Below are positions 30,220 to 39,954 of a stretch of DNA of 64,000 nucleotides, one piece after another. Numbering within the stretch: position 1 is the first letter of the stretch; the number at the start of each line of letters is the position of its first letter. A program made the position numbers and the translations under genes. The DNA is from Tessaracoccus caeni (GTDB lineage: Bacteria; Actinomycetota; Actinomycetes; Propionibacteriales; Propionibacteriaceae). Where the stretch lies: contig NZ_JARGDO010000014.1 in assembly GCF_029211185.1 (NCBI RefSeq), positions 49,883 through 113,882 of the forward strand, written 5' to 3'. The notes under the pieces are model-generated. The model searched no databases. It was not told the origin of the DNA and saw only the letters and a program-made list of their open reading frames with translations.

Positions 30220-31646
30220 GATGCGTCCACCGCCTCGACGATCACGCGACGGATGGCGTCGGCCGAGTTGGGCACGTCGACGACGTGTCGTGGCAGCTTT
30301 TCGATGCCATCGAAACGCGACGGGCGGGGCGGGATCTGCCCGGTGGCCTCGGTGATGGTCTCGGCGAACTTCACCGGCAGCGCCGTCTCCAGCACCACGA
30401 CGGGGCCCTCGACGCCCAGCGCCCGCACGGCTTGCACGCCGTCGGCCGTGTGGGGATCGATGAGGCGCTGGTCCTCCGCCCAGATGCGACGGATCTGCGC
30501 CAGGCGATCCTCGTGGGTGGAAGCGGCGGAGACGAAGCCGAAGCGCTCGCGCTGGGCCTGGAAGGCGGGGTCGTCGCTGAGGTCGAAGACGCCATCGGCG
30601 GCGAGCCGGTCGACGAACAGCTCGCGCACGCGGGCCGCGTCGCGTCCCAGCAGGTCGAAGACGAAGCGCTCGAAGTTGGACGCCTTGGAGATGTCCATCG
30701 ACGGCGAGGAGGTGGCCAGCGTCTCGGCCGCGCCGCGCACCCGGTAGACGCCGGTGCGGAAGAACTCCTCCAGCACGTTGTTCTCGTTGGTGGCCAGGAT
30801 CAGGGTGTCGATCGGCAGCCCCATCTGGCGCGCGATGTGACCGGCGGCGATGTTGCCGAAGTTGCCCGACGGCACAGCCACGCTGATCGGCTCACCGTCG
30901 GAGATCTGCAGCCAGGCGGCGAAGTAGTAGACGATCTGGGCCATCAGCCGGGCCCAGTTGATCGAGTTGACGGCACCCAGCCGGTAGCGCGCCTTGAAGT
31001 CGGCGTCGTTGTTGAGCTGCTTGACCAGATCCTGGCAGTCGTCGAAGACGCCCTCGACGGCGAGGTTCACGATGGCCGGATCGTCGATGGAGAACATCTG
31101 CGCCTGCTGGAACGGCGACATCCGGCCCTGGGGCGACAGCATGAAGACGCGCAACCCGGGCTTGCCGCGCAGCGCGTACTCGGCGGACGACCCCGTGTCT
31201 CCGCTGGTGGCGCCCAGGATGTTCAGTGCCTCTCCACGGCGGGCCAGCTCGTAGGCGAACAGCTCCCCCAGCAACAGCATCGCCATGTCCTTGAAGGCTG
31301 CCGACGGGCCGTTGGACAGGTGCGCCAGCCAGGTGCCGTCGGAGAGCTTGGTGACCGGCACGATCGCCGGATCGATGAAGTTCGACGGCGCGTAGGCCCG
31401 CTCGCAGATGCCGCGCAGATCGTCGGCGGGGATGTCGTCGACGAAGAGCGAGACCACTTCGAACGCGAGCGCCGCGTAGCCCTCAGAACGCAACACCTCG
31501 CGCCAGCGGGCGAGGGTGTCGCCATCCACGGACGGGTAGCTCTCCGGCAGGTACAGCCCGCCGTCGGGCGCCAGCCCTTGCAGCAGGATGTCGCTGAACG
31601 GCAGGGCCGCACGGCCTTCGGTGTCGCGGGTCGAGACGTATCGCAC
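30216..31646 (-). CDS. thrC: Threonine synthase
   Basis: A 476-residue PLP enzyme converting O-phosphohomoserine to threonine. It belongs to the longer class with an N-terminal helical domain starting MRYVSTRDTEG. The PLP lysine is K119 in SNGPSAAFKDMAML, and ATSGDTGSSAEYAL binds the phosphate. It starts with GTG at 31646; the -10 box TAGCCT (31653-31658) is 6 nt upstream, so the mRNA is probably leaderless. hom and thrB, the usual partners, are absent here. Two DUF1707 genes follow in the same transcript. Confidence 0.95.
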   Translation of the reverse strand: MRYVSTRDTEGRAALPFSDILLQGLAPDGGLYLPESYPSVDGDTLARWREVLRSEGYAALAFEVVSLFVDDIPADDLRGICERAYAPSNFIDPAIVPVTKLSDGTWLAHLSNGPSAAFKDMAMLLLGELFAYELARRGEALNILGATSGDTGSSAEYALRGKPGLRVFMLSPQGRMSPFQQAQMFSIDDPAIVNLAVEGVFDDCQDLVKQLNNDADFKARYRLGAVNSINWARLMAQIVYYFAAWLQISDGEPISVAVPSGNFGNIAAGHIARQMGLPIDTLILATNENNVLEEFFRTGVYRVRGAAETLATSSPSMDISKASNFERFVFDLLGRDAARVRELFVDRLAADGVFDLSDDPAFQAQRERFGFVSAASTHEDRLAQIRRIWAEDQRLIDPHTADGVQAVRALGVEGPVVVLETALPVKFAETITEATGQIPPRPSRFDGIEKLPRHVVDVPNSADAIRRVIVEAVDAS

Positions 31647-31674
31647 GCGACAAGGCTACCTGTTGAGGCCTCTG

Positions 31675-32763
31675 TTAGTTCTTGATGTCGCGACGACTGA
31701 AACTCAGATAGCCGAGCACACCGAGCAGAACGAGCCAGGCGACGGCGATCCCGAAGGCCATCGGCAGGCTCACCAAGAACTGCGATTCGACCGTGGCACC
31801 GGGCGGCCGATAGTAGATCTCGGCGGGCGGCTCGATGAATGCGGAGACGGCCACCAGCGGATTGATCAGCGACAGATAGGGGCTGGCGTGGAACTCGCCG
31901 TAGGGCAGCCCCCAGGGCACGGTGAACCACGACGTGATCACCACGGCCACGGCCAACGCGGCCCCTAGACGCGCGTCGCCGCCAAGGAACACGACGAACG
32001 CTGCGGCCAGCGCGAGGATGCCCGCGAGCAGGATGGTGCGCGCGGCGTCCGGCACCAGGCTGGGCCAGGGGCCCACCTCCTGGTAACTGCGCTGCGCGAT
32101 GAACCCGACCAGCAGAATGGACTGGCACACCACGTGCCCGAGCAGCATGAGCGACATGCCCCCGGCCGACGCGACGAGCGACTTGGCCGCCATCACCCGG
32201 CCCCGGCTGGGGGTGAAGGTGAGCTGGGTGGCCAGCGCGCCGCTACTCGCGTCGGAGCCTACGAGGAGCAGCGAGAACCCCACCACGAGCACGCAGAGGA
32301 ACAGGGTCACGCCCTGCGAGCCATCGCTGCTGAGGTCGTCGAGGCTGTACGGGTGCTCCGAGAAGATGGTCGAGCAGTCCTCGTTGGCGCAGGTCACCTG
32401 TATGCCGTCGAAGCTGAAGGTCTGCACCTGTCCATCGGCGGAGGTCGTCATCACGCCGGGTTCGAACTCCCAGACCGGCTCCCCGTCGCTCATGAGCGAT
32501 TCCTTCGCGTTCCCTGGCTCGTCCAGCGAATACTCTTCGTAGCTGTACTCCAGATACCCCTGGGAGGCCGCGTAGTCCTGCGGGTTCTCCCGCGCCGACT
32601 GCTCCTGGTCCCGCAGCCAGTTGTCTTCGTACGGCGACGCGTAGCCGACGATCGTGGCCGCCACACCCGCGCCGATCAGGAGCGTGAGGATGAATGCCGC
32701 CATGCTCACGGGGCTCACCTGCAGGCGTCGCACCTCGGCCCGCATGAGAGACAGGAAACTCAT
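31675..32763 (-). CDS. ABC-2 type transporter permease
   Basis: A 362-residue membrane protein. The first helix (about 20-42) is followed by a roughly 110-residue hydrophilic loop rich in Asp, Glu and Tyr with two Cys (TCANEDCSTIF), then five more helices from about residue 150 to the C-terminus (FSRRDIKN). This is the ABC-2 exporter topology with a large outside loop. It overlaps the ATPase gene by 4 bp. The cargo (drug, lipid or peptide) cannot be deduced. Confidence 0.85.
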   Translation of the reverse strand: MSFLSLMRAEVRRLQVSPVSMAAFILTLLIGAGVAATIVGYASPYEDNWLRDQEQSARENPQDYAASQGYLEYSYEEYSLDEPGNAKESLMSDGEPVWEFEPGVMTTSADGQVQTFSFDGIQVTCANEDCSTIFSEHPYSLDDLSSDGSQGVTLFLCVLVVGFSLLLVGSDASSGALATQLTFTPSRGRVMAAKSLVASAGGMSLMLLGHVVCQSILLVGFIAQRSYQEVGPWPSLVPDAARTILLAGILALAAAFVVFLGGDARLGAALAVAVVITSWFTVPWGLPYGEFHASPYLSLINPLVAVSAFIEPPAEIYYRPPGATVESQFLVSLPMAFGIAVAWLVLLGVLGYLSFSRRDIKN

Positions 32764-33716
32764 GCCGCATCCTCCCCGGCCGACCCGCTGCCACGGGTGA
32801 GTTCGAGGAAGACCTCCTCGAGGTTGCGCTTGCGGCTGACGAGCTGCGTCGGCCAGAGGTTCGCCCCGCCCAGGCACCGCGCCACCTGCGACGGATCGAC
32901 GGCGCGTCCGTCCGCCGAGCGCACAACGAGCCCGTCGCATCCCTGCTCGACGAGGAAGCCGGCGGTGCGCAGCACCTCGGTGGCGTGCAGCCGAGGCTCG
33001 ACCTCCACGAATACATGCGGGGCGGCATCGGCGAGGAACGCGTCCATCCATCCCTCCGCGACGATGCGCCCCTGGGAGATGATGGTGACCGAGTCGGCGA
33101 TCTGCTCGATCTCGGAGAGCAGGTGGCTGGACACCAGCACGGTGCGCCCCATCTCCGACAAGGCGCGCATGGTGGAGCGGATCTCGTGGATGCCTGCGGG
33201 ATCCAGGCCGTTGGTGGGCTCGTCGAAGATCAGCACGTCGGGACGCTTCAACAGCGTCGCCGCGATGGCGAGCCGCTGCTTCATGCCAAGGGAGAGGGTA
33301 CGGAATGGGCGCCCCGCCGCCTCGATCAGACCCACCTCCAGCAGCACCTCGGTGACGCGGCGCGTGGGAGCGCCGATCGACAGCGCCAGCACCTCCAAAT
33401 TGTTCGCGGCCGAGACGTTCGACATGAACCGCGGCGACTCGACGATCGCCCCCACCCGGGGGATCACGGCGCTGAGTTCGGACGGCACGGGGTGGCCGAG
33501 GATCTGCATCTCGCCTTGCCCCCGGACCAGCCCCAGCAGCATCCGGATCGAGGTGGTCTTGCCCGACCCGTTCGGCCCGAGCAGGCCGTGCACGCCGCCG
33601 TAGGGCACGCGCAGATCGAGCCCGTCGAGCACCCGCCTGCGGCCGTAGCGCTTGACCAGGCCCTGAGCCTCGATGGCCCACTCGTCGGGGCGGGCGCCCC
33701 ACGCCAGCGTCGTCAT
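32760..33716 (-). CDS. ABC transporter ATP-binding protein (exporter)
   Basis: A 318-residue ATPase of the drug/antibiotic exporter type. Walker A GPNGSGKTTS, signature TLSLGMKQRLAIA, Walker B VLIFDEPTNGLDPAG and switch SSHLLSEIEQ are intact. The C-terminal extension (about 225-318) is typical of the DrrA/CcmA-like branch. It forms a two-gene exporter with the ABC-2 permease immediately downstream (ATGA overlap). Confidence 0.93.
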   Translation of the reverse strand: MTTLAWGARPDEWAIEAQGLVKRYGRRRVLDGLDLRVPYGGVHGLLGPNGSGKTTSIRMLLGLVRGQGEMQILGHPVPSELSAVIPRVGAIVESPRFMSNVSAANNLEVLALSIGAPTRRVTEVLLEVGLIEAAGRPFRTLSLGMKQRLAIAATLLKRPDVLIFDEPTNGLDPAGIHEIRSTMRALSEMGRTVLVSSHLLSEIEQIADSVTIISQGRIVAEGWMDAFLADAAPHVFVEVEPRLHATEVLRTAGFLVEQGCDGLVVRSADGRAVDPSQVARCLGGANLWPTQLVSRKRNLEEVFLELTRGSGSAGEDAA

Positions 33717-33752
33717 GGCAGCAAACCTATGCGCCCGCCCGTCCCGGGAGAA

Positions 33753-35204
33753 TCAGACCGCGGTCTCCAACGGCGCGAAACCCGTGCGCCTCCAGTGCCA
33801 CCAGAGCGGCACCAGGAGCACCGCGACGATCTCCATGGCGATGTACGGCGGCAGGATGTCCTGCAGCGCGGGCAGCAGGGCGAAGCCGATCAGGATGAGC
33901 AGCGCGGCCCGATCCCGGCGCGGCGCGAATCCGCAGAAGAGGTAGAACGGGATCAGCCAGGTGAGGTACCAGGGCTGGAACGCGGGCCCCAGCACCCCGA
34001 AGGCGAGCAGTCCCAGCGTGACGAAGGCCCAGGGGTTCCCGGGCTCGTCGGCGCGCGGGCCGAAGCGCACATACAGCCAGACCAGTGACGCGACGATCAA
34101 GGCCAGCCCGACCGCCGTGACGACGGCGTTCACCGTCGGGAAGTCGGCCAGCTCGTGGTAGCGCCCGAAGGAGGCCACCCACGACAGCGGGGCGTTGCTG
34201 GTGGCCGAGATCGGGTTGCCGGCAGTCTCGGCGTTCCAGCCGAAGCCCAGCCCCGTCGCCATCGATGTGGCGACGAAGACCGCCACCGTCACCGCCCCTT
34301 GCACGACGGCGATCGCGGCGAGCCGACCCCAGCCTCGACGTCCGGCGGCGAGTTGCGTCTGCCAGGTGAGCGCGACCAGCCCCAGGCCAGCCAGCGCGGC
34401 GGACTGCTTGAAGCTCATCGCCAGTCCCAGTGCCACGGCAGCCAGCACGACGGCGGGCCACCGCGATGCCGCCTCGCTCGTCGCGACGACGAAGGCGAGC
34501 GCGAGCAGCGCCACCATCACCGAGTCGTTGTGGCCGCCGCCGATCCACTGCACCAGCACCACCGGGTTGGCCAGGCCGAGCCACAGCGCGAGCGTCGGGT
34601 CCGCGTCGAAGCGGCGCGCCAGCCGGACTAGACACCACCCCAGCAGGACCAGCGCCAGCACGCCTTGCAGCCGCATGCCTGCGGCCGCCCAGAACACCTG
34701 ATCGCCGAACAGGGCCGAGTTGGTGCCGAAGCTCTGCACGGCCAGCGCGGGATAGACCGAGGTGGTCTTGTACCAGTGCACGCCCACCAGCAGCCCGGGC
34801 GCCCCGGCCTGTCCCGAGGGAACGAGATAGGGATCCAGGCCGTGGTTGAGCAGCCAGCCCTGAGCCGCGTACGAGTAGAGGTCGCGGCTGTGCATGGGCA
34901 GGGCGAACAACATGGGCAGCGACCAGATCGCCGCCAGCCACCCGGGATGACGCCAGCCGGACGACCGTCCCTGCAGCGCGGGCGGGGCGAGGCGCCACCA
35001 GCTGTACATCAGCACGGCGTGGGCGGGCAGCGTCAGGAACGGCCGCCACCACGACGCGCCGCGCTCGAGCAGCCCGTTCGCGTCCATGGCCTGCGCGAAG
35101 ATGATCAGCAGCACGGCGAGGAGACCGGTCCAGATCCACAGCCACGACGCCGACCCGACTCGGGACGGTTCGCCACGAGAGAAACGCGCGGCGGTCACTG
35201 GCAT
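33753..35204 (-). CDS. Polyprenol-phosphate-mannose-dependent mannosyltransferase, MptB-like (GT-C fold)
   Basis: A 483-residue membrane protein with about twelve helices. The catalytic loop region has LPMHSRDLYSYAAQGWLLNH then GLDPY, and GGGHNDSVMVALLALA and SFKQSAALAGLGLVAL are the blocks that identify the MptA/MptB group. Those enzymes add alpha-1,6-mannose from decaprenyl-phosphate mannose to lipomannan on the outer side of the membrane. ATG 35204 follows AAGGAG. The acceptor in this organism is not known. Confidence 0.82.
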   Translation of the reverse strand: MPVTAARFSRGEPSRVGSASWLWIWTGLLAVLLIIFAQAMDANGLLERGASWWRPFLTLPAHAVLMYSWWRLAPPALQGRSSGWRHPGWLAAIWSLPMLFALPMHSRDLYSYAAQGWLLNHGLDPYLVPSGQAGAPGLLVGVHWYKTTSVYPALAVQSFGTNSALFGDQVFWAAAGMRLQGVLALVLLGWCLVRLARRFDADPTLALWLGLANPVVLVQWIGGGHNDSVMVALLALAFVVATSEAASRWPAVVLAAVALGLAMSFKQSAALAGLGLVALTWQTQLAAGRRGWGRLAAIAVVQGAVTVAVFVATSMATGLGFGWNAETAGNPISATSNAPLSWVASFGRYHELADFPTVNAVVTAVGLALIVASLVWLYVRFGPRADEPGNPWAFVTLGLLAFGVLGPAFQPWYLTWLIPFYLFCGFAPRRDRAALLILIGFALLPALQDILPPYIAMEIVAVLLVPLWWHWRRTGFAPLETAV

Positions 35205-35371
35205 GGGCGGAGGCTCCTTGTGTGAGGGGGGACGGCCGGCATGCGGCGCGGCGATGACCCGGAAAGGGTACCCGAGGACGCCCGCTCTCCGGAGTCCGCA
35301 GACAGCTCGGAAAACGTTCCAAGAAAATCGGTCTTGCGAGATGGCCGGACTGTCACGTTAGGCTGCATCTT

Positions 35372-36763
35372 ATGCAACGTCACCGTACCGTAATCATCGG
35401 CTCCGGCTTCGGAGGCCTCTTCGGAGCCAAAGCGCTGAAGAGCGCCGACACTGACGTCACGATCATCGCAAAGACCAGCCATCACCTGTTCCAGCCGCTG
35501 CTGTATCAGGTGGCCACCGGTGTCCTCAGCGAAGGCGATATCGCCCCCGCTACGCGCGAGATCCTGCGTCGCCAGTCGAACGCCGAGGTGCTGCTCGGCC
35601 TGGTGGAAGACATCGACCTGACCAACCGCGTCGTGCAGTGGCGCTTCCACGACGCGTACCACGAGACTCCCTACGATTCGCTGATCGTCGCCGCCGGCGC
35701 CGGCCAGTCGTACTTCGGCAACGACCAGTTCGCCACCTTCGCCCCCGGCATGAAGAGCATCGACGATGCGCTGGAGCTGCGCGCCCGCATCTTCCAGGCC
35801 TTCGAGGTGGCCGAGTTCACCAAGCCCGGCAAGTACCGCGACGCGCTGCTCACCTTCGTCGTCGTCGGCGCGGGCCCGACCGGCGTCGAGCTGGCCGGCC
35901 AGATCCGCGAACTCGCCACCGGCACCCTCCGCCGGGAGTTCCGCAACTTCGATCCGGCCTCCGCCCGCGTGATCCTCGTCGACGGCGCCCCGCAGGTGCT
36001 GCCCCCGTTCGGGCCCAACCTCGGCAAGGCCACCCAGGAGAAGCTGGAGAAGATGGGGGTCGAGGTGATCCTCGGCGCCATCGTCTCCAACATCGACGAG
36101 CGTGGCGTGGATCTCAAGCACAAGGACGGCAGCATCCAGCGCATCGATTCGGTGTGCAAGGTGTGGGCCGCCGGCGTGCAGGGCAATAAGCTGGGCAAGA
36201 CCCTCGCGGAGCAGTCCGGCGCGGAGCTCGACCGTGCCGGTCGCGTCGTGGTGAACGAGGATCTCACCCTCCCCGGCCATCCCGAAGTGTTCGTCATCGG
36301 CGACCTGGCCTTCGTACCGGGCGTCCCCGGCGTGGCGCAGGGCGCCATCCAGGGCGGCAAGCACGCGGCCAAGACCATTCGGGCTCGCATCGAGAACACG
36401 GGCGAGCCGGGTGCCTTCACCTACTTCGACAAGGGCTCGATGGCCACCATCGCCAAGTTCTCCGCGGTGGTGAAGATCGGCAAGATCGAGTTCACGGGCT
36501 TCTTCGCCTGGGTGAGCTGGCTGATCCTGCACCTGCTCTACATCGCCGGCTTCAAGCAGCGCGTCACGACGCTGATCTCGTGGTTCATCACCTTCGTCTC
36601 GAACGCCCGTCGCGAGCGCGTGGTGACCAACCAGCAGATGGTCGCCCGACTCGCTATCGAGCAGCTGGGATCCCGCACCTCCGGCTCCCTGATGCGCGGC
36701 AAGTCCGTCGTCGCCCCGAAGGACGAAAAGGCGGAGGACGAGGCTGCCGACCAGGAAAGCTGA
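35372..36763 (+). CDS. ndh: Type II NADH dehydrogenase (NDH-2)
   Basis: A 463-residue flavoprotein passing electrons from NADH to quinone without proton pumping. The FAD-binding GxGxxG is in RTVIIGSGFGGLFGAKAL, the NAD-binding second glycine motif is FVVVGAGPTGVELAGQI, and VFVIGDLAFVPGVPGVAQGA is the C-terminal FAD contact. AIQGGKHAAKTI is the quinone-site region, and a hydrophobic segment near 385-400 anchors it to the membrane. The -10 TAGGCT (35359-35364) lies 7 nt before the ATG, consistent with a leaderless mRNA. Confidence 0.93.
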   Translation: MQRHRTVIIGSGFGGLFGAKALKSADTDVTIIAKTSHHLFQPLLYQVATGVLSEGDIAPATREILRRQSNAEVLLGLVEDIDLTNRVVQWRFHDAYHETPYDSLIVAAGAGQSYFGNDQFATFAPGMKSIDDALELRARIFQAFEVAEFTKPGKYRDALLTFVVVGAGPTGVELAGQIRELATGTLRREFRNFDPASARVILVDGAPQVLPPFGPNLGKATQEKLEKMGVEVILGAIVSNIDERGVDLKHKDGSIQRIDSVCKVWAAGVQGNKLGKTLAEQSGAELDRAGRVVVNEDLTLPGHPEVFVIGDLAFVPGVPGVAQGAIQGGKHAAKTIRARIENTGEPGAFTYFDKGSMATIAKFSAVVKIGKIEFTGFFAWVSWLILHLLYIAGFKQRVTTLISWFITFVSNARRERVVTNQQMVARLAIEQLGSRTSGSLMRGKSVVAPKDEKAEDEAADQES

Positions 36764-36797
36764 TCCACAGCCGAGTCACAGGTTGGGCTGTCAGAGT

Positions 36798-37532
36798 ATG
36801 GGCATGCCCCACACAGCTGAACCCTTGCAGCGCCCCGACGGCACGCCGATCCGGGTGCTGACCGTCGACGACGAGCCCAGCCTGATCGAGCTGCTTTCGA
36901 TGGCCATGCGCTACGAGGGCTGGGAGGTCTCCACCGCCCAGGACGGCGCCACCGCAGTGCGCGTCGCCCGGGAGGTGAAGCCCGACGCGCTGGTGCTCGA
37001 CATGATGCTGCCCGACTTCGACGGGCTGGAGGTGATGCGTCGCATCCGGGCCGAGCAGCCCGACGTGCCCGTCGTCTTCCTGACCGCGAAGGACGGCGTA
37101 CGCGACCGCATCCAGGGCCTCACCGCCGGCGGCGACGACTACGTCACCAAGCCGTTCAGCCTGGAAGAGGTGATCGCCCGGCTGCGCGGCCTGCTGCGTC
37201 GCTCCGGAGCCACCACCGTGCGCAGCGACACCCAGCTCGTGGTGGGCGACCTCATCCTCGACGAGGACTCGCGCGAGGTGACCCGCGCCGGGGAGCCGAT
37301 CGTGCTCACCGCCACCGAGTTCGAGCTGCTGCGCTACCTGATGCGCAACCCCAAGCGCGTGCTCTCCAAGGCGCAGATCCTCGACCGCGTCTGGAACTAC
37401 GACTTCGGCGGCCAGGCCAACGTGGTGGAGCTCTACATCTCGTATCTGCGCAAGAAGATCGACGCCAACCGCGAGCCCATGATCCACACCATGCGCGGCG
37501 CCGGGTACGTGCTGAAGCCGGCCGGCTCGTGA
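36798..37532 (+). CDS. OmpR-family response regulator
   Basis: A 244-residue two-component regulator. Receiver domain: acidic pair in VLTVDDEP, phosphorylation Asp68 in VLDMMLPDFDG, Thr and Lys in VVFLTAKDG and YVTKPFSLEE. The winged-helix DNA-binding domain follows (LTATEFELLRYLMRNPKRVL, ending MIHTMRGAGYVLKPAGS). It is closest in look to the TrcR/PrrA type. Other starts (36783, 36804) are possible since no ribosome-binding site is evident. It overlaps its kinase gene by 4 bp. Confidence 0.92.
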   Translation: MGMPHTAEPLQRPDGTPIRVLTVDDEPSLIELLSMAMRYEGWEVSTAQDGATAVRVAREVKPDALVLDMMLPDFDGLEVMRRIRAEQPDVPVVFLTAKDGVRDRIQGLTAGGDDYVTKPFSLEEVIARLRGLLRRSGATTVRSDTQLVVGDLILDEDSREVTRAGEPIVLTATEFELLRYLMRNPKRVLSKAQILDRVWNYDFGGQANVVELYISYLRKKIDANREPMIHTMRGAGYVLKPAGS

Positions 37533-38944
37533 GCCGATCCCGCCCCGGGAGCCAGACCCTGGCGCGGCGGCTGCAGCGGCAGGTGACGATAGCCGTCGCC
37601 ACGATGGCGATCCTGCTGTCCTTCATCACGGTGGTGACCGCCCGCTCGCTGATGATGTTCTCCCTCGACCAGGAAGTGACCTCGGTCAGCCAGCAGATCC
37701 CGGCCGGGATCCGCGGGGCGTCCTCCCCCTGGGAAGGCCTGCCCCCCGGCGCCGTGGTGGCGGTTCCGACCGAGAACGGCGTGGTCGCGGCGTTGATGCG
37801 CAAGGGCAAGGTGCGCGACATCCCGGACGAAGCGATCACGCAACTGCTGGAAACCCGCGTCGACCGACGGGCGCACACCGTCGAGCTCCCCGAGATGGGA
37901 AGCTATCGCGTGCAGGCTCGGCTGGAGGGGCAGCAGATCATCGTGGTCGGCCTGCCCATGTCGCGGATCGAGAACGATCTTCGCCGGATCGCGATGTCCG
38001 CCGCGCTGATCAGCCTGTTGGCGATCGCCGTCACCTCCTTCGTCACCAGGGCCATGATCAACTCCTCGACGCGGCCGCTGAAGGCCTTGTCGGAGGCCGC
38101 TTCCGAGGTGTCGGAGATGCCGCTCGACCAGGGCGAGGTGAACCTCCACACCCGGGTGGACGTCTCGATGCTGCCGCCCGAGAACGAGATCGCGCGCCTC
38201 GGCGAGGCCTTCAACCACATGCTGAACAATGTCGAGAGCGGCTTGGCCGCCCGCGAAGCCTCTGAGCAGAAGCTGCGGCGCTTCGTCGCGGACGCGTCGC
38301 ACGAACTGCGCAATCCGCTGGCCGCGATCCGCGGCTACTCGGAGCTGGCCGAACGCTCGCCCGAACCGCTCAGCACGGACACCTCTTTCGCGCTGGGCCG
38401 GATCAGTGCCGAGTCGCAGCGCATGACCAAGCTGGTGGGAGACCTGCTCCTCTTGGCCCGGCTGGACGCCGACGCTCCCGTCGAGCCGCAGCCGGTGGAC
38501 GTCGTCGAGGTCGCGCTCAATGCGGTCAGCGACGCCCGAGCCGCCGATCACGAGCACCGCTGGCAGCTGGAGCTGCCCGACGCCGCCATCTCCGTGCTCG
38601 CCGACCCCGACCAGCTGCATCAGGTGCTGGTGAACCTGCTGTCCAACGCCCGCGTGCACACCCCGTCGGGGACCATGGTGACCACCTCGGTGTCCGCCGA
38701 GAACGGGCAGTGCGTGATCCAGGTGCGCGACGACGGCCCGGGCATCCCCGCCGATACCCTGCCGCGGGTGTTCGAGCGCTTCGCGCGAGCCGATAGCTCC
38801 CGCGCCCATTCGGCGGCCCACTCCACGGGCCTGGGCCTGGCCATCGTCGACGCGGTGGTGCGCTCCTTCGGCGGCACCGCCGAGGTGGCCTCCCGCCCCG
38901 GCGACACCGTCTTCACGGTCCGGCTCCCGCTCCACACCCCCTGA
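37529..38944 (+). CDS. Sensor histidine kinase
   Basis: A 471-residue membrane kinase. TM1 about residues 22-42, an outside sensor domain about 43-145, TM2 about 150-172, then HAMP. The dimerisation domain has His258 in FVADASHELRNPLAAI. The ATPase domain shows N box NLLSNARVHT, G1 VRDDGPGIP and G2 HSTGLGLAIV. It phosphorylates the regulator encoded just upstream. The GTG start overlaps that gene's TGA. The signal is unknown. Confidence 0.93.
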   Translation: MSRSRPGSQTLARRLQRQVTIAVATMAILLSFITVVTARSLMMFSLDQEVTSVSQQIPAGIRGASSPWEGLPPGAVVAVPTENGVVAALMRKGKVRDIPDEAITQLLETRVDRRAHTVELPEMGSYRVQARLEGQQIIVVGLPMSRIENDLRRIAMSAALISLLAIAVTSFVTRAMINSSTRPLKALSEAASEVSEMPLDQGEVNLHTRVDVSMLPPENEIARLGEAFNHMLNNVESGLAAREASEQKLRRFVADASHELRNPLAAIRGYSELAERSPEPLSTDTSFALGRISAESQRMTKLVGDLLLLARLDADAPVEPQPVDVVEVALNAVSDARAADHEHRWQLELPDAAISVLADPDQLHQVLVNLLSNARVHTPSGTMVTTSVSAENGQCVIQVRDDGPGIPADTLPRVFERFARADSSRAHSAAHSTGLGLAIVDAVVRSFGGTAEVASRPGDTVFTVRLPLHTP

Positions 38945-38970
38945 GCCAGGCCAGCCCTCGGCCTTTCCGG

Positions 38971-39041
38971 GCACAGATCTGCGCCCACGCGTCGGCCTCG
39001 CTATATATGGGAGGCCTTCGCGTATACGCAGATTTGTGTGC
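38971..39041. repeat. Family C palindromic element
   Basis: The left arm GCACAGATCTGCGC and the right arm CGCAGATTTGTGTGC flank GGCCTCGCTATATATGGGAG, matching the element at 15626 along its whole length with a few substitutions. It follows the kinase stop codon by 27 bp and precedes deoC. Confidence 0.75.
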
Positions 39042-39100
39042 GAAGGAGCGCCGTCAGCCCGTTGCGGACGGATAGGCTCGGGGCGAAGAAGGAGGCCTCC

Positions 39101-39769
39101 ATGACCATCGCCCGCGAAGACCTGGCCCGCATGATCGACCACACCCTGCTGCGCACCGACGCCACGCCCGCCGAGGTGCGGGCCTTGGTGGCCGAGGCGC
39201 GAGAACTCGGCACCTACTCGGTGTGCGTCTCGCCGTCGATGCTGCCGATCACCGACGAGCTGGGTGACGTCAAGGTGGCTACCGTCTGCGGCTTCCCCTC
39301 GGGCAACCACACCCCCGCGGCGAAGGCGGCCGAGGCTGCTGAGTCCTCGCAGCTGGGTGCCGACGAGGTGGACATGGTGATCAACATCGGCCTCCTCAAG
39401 CAGGGCCGACCCGACCTCGTCGAGGCCGAGATCGCCGCGGTGCGCGCTGCCACGACGGGGCTGCTGAAGGTGATCATCGAGTCGGCGGCGCTCACCGACG
39501 AGGAGATCGTCGAGGCGTGCAAGGCCGCGGAAGCCGCCGGCGCCGACTTCGTCAAGACTTCCACCGGCTTCCATCCCGCGGGAGGCGCCTCGGTGCACGC
39601 GGTACGCCTGATGGCCGAGACCGTCGGCGACCGGCTGGGCGTCAAGGCCTCCGGCGGCATCCGCGACTTCGCCACCGCCGCCGCCATGGTGGAGGCCGGC
39701 GCCACGCGTCTCGGCCTCAGCGGCTCGGGTGCCGTCCTCGACGGAGTCACCGCCGACGACGCCTACTGA
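39101..39769 (+). CDS. deoC: Deoxyribose-phosphate aldolase
   Basis: A 222-residue class I aldolase splitting 2-deoxyribose-5-phosphate into glyceraldehyde-3-phosphate and acetaldehyde in nucleoside catabolism. [54 protein letters not shown] and the Schiff-base lysine region [18 protein letters not shown] are clear, as is [19 protein letters not shown] 39101 follows AGAAGGAGG. It stands alone, without other deo genes. Confidence 0.95.
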   Translation: MTIAREDLARMIDHTLLRTDATPAEVRALVAEARELGTYSVCVSPSMLPITDELGDVKVATVCGFPSGNHTPAAKAAEAAESSQLGADEVDMVINIGLLKQGRPDLVEAEIAAVRAATTGLLKVIIESAALTDEEIVEACKAAEAAGADFVKTSTGFHPAGGASVHAVRLMAETVGDRLGVKASGGIRDFATAAAMVEAGATRLGLSGSGAVLDGVTADDAY

Positions 39770-39770
39770 A

Positions 39771-39820
39771 CACCTCTCCTCACCCACCGCCCCACCACCT
39801 CTCCTCACCCACCGCCCCAC
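39771..39820. repeat. Perfect 25-bp tandem duplication
   Basis: CACCTCTCCTCACCCACCGC plus CCCAC occurs twice head to tail (39771-39795 and 39796-39820), with a decayed third unit after it. It starts directly after the deoC stop codon and is pyrimidine-only except for scattered A and G. Confidence 0.85.
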
Positions 39821-39859
39821 CACTTCTCCGCCCCCACCAACCTGACCCACCCCCTCAAT

Positions 39860-39935
39860 CCAGGAAAATCGGCCAATGGCCGATTTTCCGGTGTCTAGGG
39901 ACGAAAATCGGCCAGAACCCTGGTGGATTCTGGCC
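39860..39935. repeat. Family B palindrome plus partial copy
   Basis: AAAATCGGCCA / TGGCCGATTTT around one central base (39864-39886), the linker CCGGTGTCTAGGGACG, then AAAATCGGCCAGAACC and GGTGGATTCTGGCC. It lies between the convergent deoC and hypothetical genes. Confidence 0.8.
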
Positions 39936-39954
39936 GTATCGCCGCTGCCAACGT

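Noticed and set aside
37433..39850. 805-codon minus-strand frame opposite the sensor kinase and deoC
   Set aside because: Spans two well-supported genes and a repeat in antisense; no domain is recognisable.
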